From positions 806,001-870,000 of the forward strand of contig NZ_JALIGE010000076.1 of NCBI RefSeq assembly GCF_024764835.1: a stretch of DNA of 64,000 nucleotides, in the 5' to 3' direction. Both the position numbers and the translations under genes were made by a program. Positions 58,653 to 64,000 of this stretch are shown here, piece after piece. The stretch comes from Scandinavium hiltneri (lineage in GTDB: Bacteria > Pseudomonadota > Gammaproteobacteria > Enterobacterales > Enterobacteriaceae). How positions within the stretch are numbered: the stretch's first letter is position 1; every line of letters starts with the position of its first letter. Under the pieces are notes generated by a model. That model did no database searches, was not told the origin of the DNA, and saw nothing but the letters and a program-made list of their open reading frames with translations.

Positions 58653-59369
58653 ATGCGCGTGATGCTACGCAGGGAAAGGCGGCGGCGAAATATCATGGAA
58701 TTTCAGGGGCATTCACTCCCCCTGCCCCATAACGCGCTGGTTGAACGCAGCGACCTGCTCAACCATACGGCACGCTATTGCGCGTACCACATTCTCGTGA
58801 CGCGCGACCGCTATCTTGCCACTGGCGTTCGTCACAGCCCGTTTCCCTTATGCCTGTGTCGCATCTTTGACGATATCGACGAGGCGCTGGACGTGGTTCG
58901 CCTGACACACCCGCTTGGCCTGATTATCGATCTTGAAGGCCACAGCCTGGCCGTTATTACGCTTCTGGATCGCCTGCGTCTGTTGCGGCAAAGCTATCCG
59001 GCGCTGGACATCGTGCTGCTCACCCCTGAAGTTGACCCTGGTGCACAGCTGTTTCTCCAGGCGGCTTGCCATTGTCGGGTGCTGGACAAACGCCTGGCGC
59101 TGTTTCAGGCCCGGGATGCGCTTCACTTCCAGAATCATAATCAACCTCTTCTGCCCCGTTTGTTCAAAGCCAAAGAGTGGAGCGTGCTGATGATGATGTC
59201 TGAAGGCTACACCTTGTGTCATATCGCCCGCCTACAGGTTCGTCCATATCACAGGATTATCTACCGTGTAGGCTGCGTTTTAACCCTACTGCGGCTAAAC
59301 CATCGCCACCAGCTGCTGCACCTGCTCCAGCGCATTAGGGCCATTCGTGACACGTATAACTCGGGATAA
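58653..59369 (+). CDS. fimY: Fimbrial regulator FimY
   Basis: 238 residues, a LuxR-like regulator that with FimZ activates type 1 fimbriae in Salmonella. The C-terminal segment AKEWSVLMMMSEGYTLCHIA ... RPYHRIIYRV resembles a degenerate LuxR helix-turn-helix. The N-terminal domain (HILVTRDRYLATGV, LGLIIDLEGHSLAVITLLDR, LDIVLLTPEVDPGAQL) is receiver-like but lacks a clear phospho-Asp. Identified mainly by position: argU, fimY, fimZ, fimF in the same order as Salmonella. Codons 6-12 encode Arg-Arg-Glu-Arg-Arg-Arg-Arg with AGG at codons 7 and 9, CGG twice and CGA, all rare, consistent with dependence on the adjacent argU. Confidence 0.85.
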   Translation: MRVMLRRERRRRNIMEFQGHSLPLPHNALVERSDLLNHTARYCAYHILVTRDRYLATGVRHSPFPLCLCRIFDDIDEALDVVRLTHPLGLIIDLEGHSLAVITLLDRLRLLRQSYPALDIVLLTPEVDPGAQLFLQAACHCRVLDKRLALFQARDALHFQNHNQPLLPRLFKAKEWSVLMMMSEGYTLCHIARLQVRPYHRIIYRVGCVLTLLRLNHRHQLLHLLQRIRAIRDTYNSG

Positions 59370-60267
59370 CCTGCTGGAAATGAGATAACTTTAAGAAATT
59401 ACTTAAATCAGTGTTAATAAGTGGTAATTATTTAACCAAAAGCAAACAATTACAACTATTCCTAAGAATGCGCCATTGGTGAAATTTATCACCATGATGA
59501 AATAAAATCATGGAATTTATCTCTGCATGAAAGGAATGATTTTCACAGTCATCGGTGATTTGTTCGAGCATATTGTGAGCTAACTGACAAACCAGAACCC
59601 TTTCCGCACCCGTCTGGCAGGACAACCGACTGGCTAGTGCGCCAGACAAGAAACCCCTAAGCTAAACTAAAATCCGCCCATAAGTCATTATGCAGCCAGC
59701 GTTTTTATCCTCATCGCAATACGTTGCGTAACATCACAACTCGCAATTAATTTAACAATCAGACAACAAGCAGTCACATATTTTGTTTTTTGCTATTACA
59801 TAAACACTAAGCGTCAGCAAATCGATAAACCACAGAAATTAGGTCCAAAAGAAAATTCCTGGTCAATCCGCTACAGAACATCGTAATGAGTAAAGTTAAT
59901 TGTCGTAATCTCAGACTTTTTCCTAAAACGTTACACGGTATAATCGGCACCATTGAGATAAATAACAAAAACCACAACAAGATCATCTATGGATAATATG
60001 TTAATGACGACGATTTTGTCGTAACTCAAAAAAGGAAGCGCTGATCACAGCAGTCCACAAATAAACACGCATCAGAAAGGTCTGATACAACCCACCGTTT
60101 TTACGAACGAATGGCCTGCCAGCCAGATATTGTGTTTTCTCTCACCCTGGACACTGACCTTTAGGGTGTAACCGGGTGTTCCAAAACGAGACAAATGCAC
60201 GCCAGGGCTGGCAATGAAGTTCTCTCCGAACTCAGCACAACTGAATACATAATCTGAGGAATAGAAA
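59370..60267. promoter_or_regulatory. Long AT-rich intergenic region upstream of fimZ
   Basis: About 900 nt without a credible gene; short minus-strand frames here lack ribosome-binding sites. It contains adjoining stems GGTGA/TCACC and CCATGAT/ATCATGG at 59478-59516. It is probably a large control region for fimZ, and AT-rich enough for H-NS binding. GAGGAATAG lies just ahead of the fimZ start. Confidence 0.5.
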
Positions 60268-60900
60268 ATGAAACCTGCTTCCGTTGTTATTATGGATGAA
60301 CAACCTATCGTCAGGATGTCGATAGAGGTTCTGTTGCACAAGAATAGCCAGATTCGCGTTGTCCTCAAGTCGGACGATGGCAGAGAAGTTATTGATTATG
60401 TACGAAAAAATGAAACAGACCTGGTCATTGTTGACATTGAACTGCCTGGAACCGATGGTTTTTCGCTACTCAAACGGATCCATGACATAAGCCCTAAAAC
60501 CAAGGTTTTGTTTTTATCTTCAAAGTCGGAAAATTATTATGCCGGGCGGGCGATCCGCGCGGGCGCTAATGGTTTTGTCAGTAAAAGAAAAGATCACAAT
60601 GACATCTATAAAGCGGTGGATATGCTACTGGCGGGTTATTCCTTCTTCCCGGCAGACACCCTTAACTTTCTTAGCAACAATCCGGCAAGGCGCGGAGAAT
60701 TGAACGAACTTCCGCTTTCAAATCGTGAAGTGACGGTGCTACGGTATCTGGTCAATGGCCTGACAAATAAAGAAATAGCCGATCAACTTTTGCTCAGCAA
60801 CAAAACAATCAGTGCGCATAAATCAAATATTTTCACCAAACTTGGCGTACATACTATTGTTGAATTGATTGACTACGCAAAGTCCCACGAGCTGGTTTAA
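60268..60900 (+). CDS. fimZ: Fimbrial response regulator FimZ
   Basis: 210 residues, equal to Salmonella FimZ. Receiver domain with acidic pocket (Asp10, Glu11), phospho-acceptor Asp56 (VIVDIELPG) and Lys in LFLSSKSE; C-terminal LuxR-type helix-turn-helix (LSNREVTVLRYLVNGLTNKE, IADQLLLSNKTISAHKSNIF). It activates transcription of the fimA operon; no cognate kinase is adjacent, as in Salmonella. It is convergent with fimF, with a shared terminator between. Confidence 0.93.
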   Translation: MKPASVVIMDEQPIVRMSIEVLLHKNSQIRVVLKSDDGREVIDYVRKNETDLVIVDIELPGTDGFSLLKRIHDISPKTKVLFLSSKSENYYAGRAIRAGANGFVSKRKDHNDIYKAVDMLLAGYSFFPADTLNFLSNNPARRGELNELPLSNREVTVLRYLVNGLTNKEIADQLLLSNKTISAHKSNIFTKLGVHTIVELIDYAKSHELV

Positions 60901-60903
60901 GAG

Positions 60904-60943
60904 AATGCGCCGCGCCTGATAAAATATCGGGTGCGGCATTTTC
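60904..60943 (+). terminator. Bidirectional terminator between fimZ and fimF
   Basis: An imperfect stem AATGCGCCGCGCCTGAT / ATCGGGTGCGGCATT with small bulges, followed by TTTTC on the plus strand. It lies between the fimZ stop (60900) and the fimF stop (60947), serving both convergent genes. Confidence 0.65.
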
Positions 60944-60946
60944 ATA

Positions 60947-61471
60947 TTAATTGTAGTTAATCATGAACGTGGCGTCGGCATCGGCCTTACCGGGCTGCGG
61001 ATTATCGGCTGTCGCAATATAGTTGGCGTAAAATTGCAGCGTGGCGTTGCCCAGCGCATCGACGGCCACTTCGCGACTTGCCTGCTGTAAAGGCAGGCGA
61101 CTGCGATCCGCGTCGCGGATTTCCACCGCTACCCTTGTGGCATTGCTGGTGCCGTTCAGCCCAAGCAGTGCGGGATCGTCGTCATCGGCTTTTCCGGCAA
61201 AGGTTATCGATGCCGAACCCGGTGGGCAACCGGTCAGGCTCAACGTGAAAGGAATCACCGAGGTGGTGCTTCCGGCGTTGCGCAGCTGTTTGGTGGCCCA
61301 GCGCCCCAGCTCGACGGCTTTGTCGCTGTCGCTCGCCTCCACCACGCAGCTGTAATCCACCACGTTACCAGACAATTCAATGTTCACAGCCCCAAGGGCG
61401 TTATCGGCACGCGCACTGTGGCTCATCGCTGTTACGGCCAATACGGCCAGGCACATATAGACTGATTTCAT
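60947..61471 (-). CDS. fimF: Minor fimbrial subunit FimF
   Basis: 174 residues from the ATG at 61471 (MKSVYMCLAVLAVTAMSHSARA signal); earlier in-frame ATGs overlap fimH and lack spacing. Pilin fold: NIELSGNVVDYSCVV and FTLSLTGCPPG with the two conserved cysteines, and the C-terminal donor-acceptor beta-zipper ATFMINYN with penultimate Tyr. It acts as tip adaptor for the adhesin. It is the last gene of the fim operon, as in Salmonella. Confidence 0.88.
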   Translation of the reverse strand: MKSVYMCLAVLAVTAMSHSARADNALGAVNIELSGNVVDYSCVVEASDSDKAVELGRWATKQLRNAGSTTSVIPFTLSLTGCPPGSASITFAGKADDDDPALLGLNGTSNATRVAVEIRDADRSRLPLQQASREVAVDALGNATLQFYANYIATADNPQPGKADADATFMINYN

Positions 61472-61481
61472 CGGCAGGCCC

Positions 61482-62489
61482 TTAGTCATAATCCACGCGC
61501 AAATAACCCCTGGCGGTAAACTTCCCTTCCGCCGGTTTGTTGCCGGTGATGCTGACTGGCCATGCGCGGATCCCCACCTGCGCCTGGGCGCTGGCATCCA
61601 GTCGGAACGGGATTTTGCTGTTAATGTTGTTCGGCGTTAGCGGATTACCGCTATTATCGGCGACGATAAAACCCAAATCCGGGTTATCCGATACCATCGC
61701 GTTGCCCTGCGACTTTTCCGCTTCCACGCGCATGGTGAGATACGCCTGCGATTCCACGTTAGTACATTTGATACCGATGGTTTTCTGCTGCGCCGGGATA
61801 TTCGCCGGACGGTTTCCGGCCCCTGCCTGGCTAAACAGCGATGCGCCAATATCGCCAAAATCAAATTGCACCACGGTACCGGCGTTGATCTCACAGGTTT
61901 GCGGCACGTTGATGGTACCGCTGTAACTGATGGTATAGACCGGCGTGGTCAACGGATCAGCGCTGGTTGTGGTTACGTAGACGTTAAACATGGTCTGTTT
62001 TGGGATAACCACCATGTTAATAAAGCGCCGCGTCACCTTCAGGCGAAAAACCAGTTTGGAATCATTCACCGGAAACGCTTTTTGGTTCGGCACATTCGGG
62101 TGTGAGCCCATCTGAATGTCGTTCTGTGGCGGATAGAATGTACCGGCATAACTGTCGGTTATCTGCATCGCGCCGTCGAGATAATCATTAAGTTTAAGGT
62201 ACTTAAAGCCATTCTCGGTGCTGACCACCGGGAAGCTAGTGACGTAACTGCGTTTGGTGGTGGTGCCCGTGGTACCGCTCGGACAGATGGCATTCACCCC
62301 CACCCAGCCGGATTTTTGGCTGAGCGTGACCACCTGCCCGACCTGGTTATTGGCGCTGGTAAAGGTATCGGTCAAATCGTAAAACACATCCGATGCCACA
62401 CCGTTCGCGTTGCGGCAAACCGTGGCCATCGCCGAAGTAGACGCCATTGCGCACCCCAGCAGTAAAACGGTGAAGACTTTATTGATCAC
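61482..62489 (-). CDS. fimH: Fimbrial tip adhesin FimH
   Basis: 335 residues from a GTG at 62489 preceded by GGAGG, overlapping the fimD end by 11 nt; a longer ATG frame encodes a basic, non-signal N-terminus. Signal to about MATVC. N-terminal lectin domain (NGVASDVFYDLTDTFTSANN ... PVYTISYSGTINV) and C-terminal pilin domain (PQTCEINAGTVVQFDFGDIG ... GYLRVDYD). The length equals Salmonella FimH as I recall it. The sugar specificity, probably mannose, is not readable here. Confidence 0.88.
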   Translation of the reverse strand: MINKVFTVLLLGCAMASTSAMATVCRNANGVASDVFYDLTDTFTSANNQVGQVVTLSQKSGWVGVNAICPSGTTGTTTKRSYVTSFPVVSTENGFKYLKLNDYLDGAMQITDSYAGTFYPPQNDIQMGSHPNVPNQKAFPVNDSKLVFRLKVTRRFINMVVIPKQTMFNVYVTTTSADPLTTPVYTISYSGTINVPQTCEINAGTVVQFDFGDIGASLFSQAGAGNRPANIPAQQKTIGIKCTNVESQAYLTMRVEAEKSQGNAMVSDNPDLGFIVADNSGNPLTPNNINSKIPFRLDASAQAQVGIRAWPVSITGNKPAEGKFTARGYLRVDYD

Positions 62490-64000
62490 AGCGAACCTCC
62501 GTGAGCGTGATCGCCTGTTGCAGGCTCTTTTCCGGGAGCGCGTAACGAGCACGACACTGCGCGCCCGGGCCTTCGCCCCACTGAATCAACAGCTCACCGC
62601 TGAGCGGCAAACCACTTAAGTAGATTTGTCCGTCGTCGCCCACCATGCTGGTTACGCCACTGATCGTTTCCCGGACGATGGCACCAAACGGCACAGGCTG
62701 TACGCCTCGATGAACGGTTACCAACGCTCTCACGCCAATACGCGTATCAAACGTCGCCCGGACCACTGCGCCCTCGGTTGGCACCACGCTGCTGACGTTG
62801 TTTTCGACGTCAGTGCTGTTGCTCATGGTGTTGGTGTCGAGCGCGATGCGGTTGTAACGATAGACGGTGGCGTACGGCATCACCGCGTAACCGCGCCAGT
62901 CGGTTTTGACGCCGGTCTGGTTTTCTATGCTGACGCCGCTCGCGCCCGGCGCTTTGATTAGCACGTTGGTATCCCCCAACGGCTGGCTGAACGTGACGCC
63001 ATCGGCGTGGGCCAGAATGCCGCCCGCTGCCTGCCAGTTCAGGGAATGCTGGTCGCGATCATAGTTGTAGGCGCCGCTCAGCGTGCCGTAAGTTGCCTGC
63101 CAGTTGGCGCTGGCGCTGCCGGTGTAACCCTGGCCGCTGGTGCTGCCCTGCGTCACGCTGTAGCTGAGGTTGTTTCCGTCGAGCAGCGTGCCGCTGACGC
63201 CGCTCTGCCAGCTGTTGTCGCCGTCGCTGTTGCGGCTGGCGGAAACGGTGGCATAGGCGCGGTCGAACGCTGAATTGCGACGTGCCGCGCCGTTGCTGAA
63301 TATGCTGAACGGCACGGAGAGATTAAATGACGCAATCTGATCGGTGCCCGGAATACCAATCGAACGGTTCCACGACATCGACACTGAATAGCTCACCCCG
63401 CGCCAGCCGCCGGAATAGCCCACCTGATACCAGGTGTTGGTATCGTCAGAACCCCAGTAGGTTTGCTCACTGCCGGAAAGGTACAGCGAGCCGTAATCGC
63501 CAAGCGACTGCGAAATGTTGGCCTGAAAGCGGCCTTTTTTATTCTGCGTCAGGTTGTGATAGCTGATGATATCCGGCACGCCATCATCGTCCGTTTTCTT
63601 GTCGCTGTACTGATAGCCGCTCATGTTCTTCCACGTCGTATCATCGAGGGTGAAGAAGCCTTTGGTTGAGTAGCGGTAGCCGAGCAGCTGGAAGTTGGTG
63701 CCGTAGGTGTTCAGAGATTTGGCGTACAGGAAACGCAGGGATTGCCCGTCGTGGGTGCTGTCGTCCACCAGCCGGCTGTGCGCGTGGGTGATATCCAGCG
63801 AGACCGCGCCCCAGTCGCCGAGGTTTTTTCCCAATCCCAGCGCAACGGCGGTGTAGTTTTCCGCCAGCTGCGTGCCGCCGTAAACCGTGTAGCCGTCGTT
63901 CAGCCCGGTTACCACCGTGCCCTGCGTGAAGAACGGCGTCTCCTGCTGGTTGTTACCAGAACGGTAATCCCCCGCCACCAGGTCATATTTCCAGCGGCCT
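62479..64000 (-). CDS. fimD: Fimbrial usher FimD, N-terminus beyond the window
   Basis: About 506 C-terminal residues of an outer-membrane usher (full length about 870). Visible: GDYRSGNNQQETPFFTQGTV, TVYGGTQLAENYTAVALGLG and many barrel strands, the plug-distal region, then the two C-terminal domains (VSIENQTGVKTDWRGYAVMP, GAVVRATFDTRIGVRALVTV, GQIYLSGLPLSGELLIQWG, and C-terminal RCDQ). The first visible codon runs off at position 64000, so fimC, fimI and fimA are expected to its right. It exports subunits delivered by the FimC chaperone. It overlaps fimH. Confidence 0.94.
   Translation of the reverse strand, partial: GRWKYDLVAGDYRSGNNQQETPFFTQGTVVTGLNDGYTVYGGTQLAENYTAVALGLGKNLGDWGAVSLDITHAHSRLVDDSTHDGQSLRFLYAKSLNTYGTNFQLLGYRYSTKGFFTLDDTTWKNMSGYQYSDKKTDDDGVPDIISYHNLTQNKKGRFQANISQSLGDYGSLYLSGSEQTYWGSDDTNTWYQVGYSGGWRGVSYSVSMSWNRSIGIPGTDQIASFNLSVPFSIFSNGAARRNSAFDRAYATVSASRNSDGDNSWQSGVSGTLLDGNNLSYSVTQGSTSGQGYTGSASANWQATYGTLSGAYNYDRDQHSLNWQAAGGILAHADGVTFSQPLGDTNVLIKAPGASGVSIENQTGVKTDWRGYAVMPYATVYRYNRIALDTNTMSNSTDVENNVSSVVPTEGAVVRATFDTRIGVRALVTVHRGVQPVPFGAIVRETISGVTSMVGDDGQIYLSGLPLSGELLIQWGEGPGAQCRARYALPEKSLQQAITLTEVRCDQ

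Noticed and set aside
59428..60368. Minus-strand frames of 73 and 98 codons between fimY and fimZ
   Set aside because: No ribosome-binding site, AT-rich random-looking translations, and the longer one overlaps the fimZ start antisense.
1..64000. CRISPR array or restriction-type defence locus
   Set aside because: No regularly spaced direct repeats, cas genes or restriction/abortive-infection genes were seen in the window.

Overview
The window is chromosomal DNA of an enterobacterium close to Salmonella, Citrobacter and Enterobacter. The evidence is a Salmonella-type fim regulator arrangement next to an argU-like tRNA, a pgaABCD operon, roxA, REP (BIME) sequences, a Fur-box-controlled siderophore receptor and fairly GC-rich coding with enterobacterial codon use. 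I cannot fix the genus from sequence alone. Both ends cut genes: a TonB-dependent receptor on the left and the fimbrial usher fimD on the right.

Layout. 1-3.3 kb: siderophore receptor with Fur box and a small upstream ORF, then a FadL/OmpP1-type porin. 3.5-9.5 kb: a tightly overlapping minus-strand operon of five envelope genes (MscS-type channel, Omp85-like barrel, unknown barrel, second Omp85-like barrel, DUF4056 protein). 9.6-19.3 kb: one giant autotransporter of about 3,230 residues. 19.6-20.7 kb: membrane diguanylate cyclase. 20.9-30.7 kb: a serine-type sulfatase, its radical-SAM maturase, and seven tightly packed genes of a MoxR/DUF58/VWA (Bat-like) module ending in an exported HAD phosphatase. 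31.2-33.8 kb: an EmrAB-like efflux pair with a SlyA-like box in front. 33.9-37.7 kb: a LacI regulator divergent from a cytoplasmic glycosidase and a GPH sugar transporter. 37.7-39.0 kb: an IS621-like IS110 element sitting inside a REP pair. 39.0-40.7 kb: roxA and a DUF1090 protein. 41.0-48.9 kb: a diguanylate cyclase 10 nt ahead of pgaABCD, followed by a broken EAL-domain gene. 49.4-53.9 kb: an AI-2E family transporter, a SYLF lipoprotein, a PheC-like periplasmic protein and an orphan MalE paralogue. 54.2-58.2 kb: a GH13 enzyme, an IS3-family element and a P22-type integrase abutting argU. 58.2-64 kb: argU, fimY, fimZ, fimF, fimH and fimD (partial).

Functionally the window is dominated by the cell surface: adhesion (giant autotransporter, type 1-like fimbriae, PNAG), outer-membrane barrels, and c-di-GMP control (two GGDEF proteins and an EAL remnant). 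The most informative observations are (i) the IS110 element, whose 5' non-coding region carries stretches matching both its own ends and the REP target it occupies, as expected of a bridge RNA; (ii) the single operon joining a sulfatase and maturase to a complete MoxR-Bat module; (iii) the uncharacterised MscS/Omp85/DUF4056 envelope operon; and (iv) the orphan maltodextrin-binding protein divergent from a GH13 enzyme with MalT-like boxes between them.
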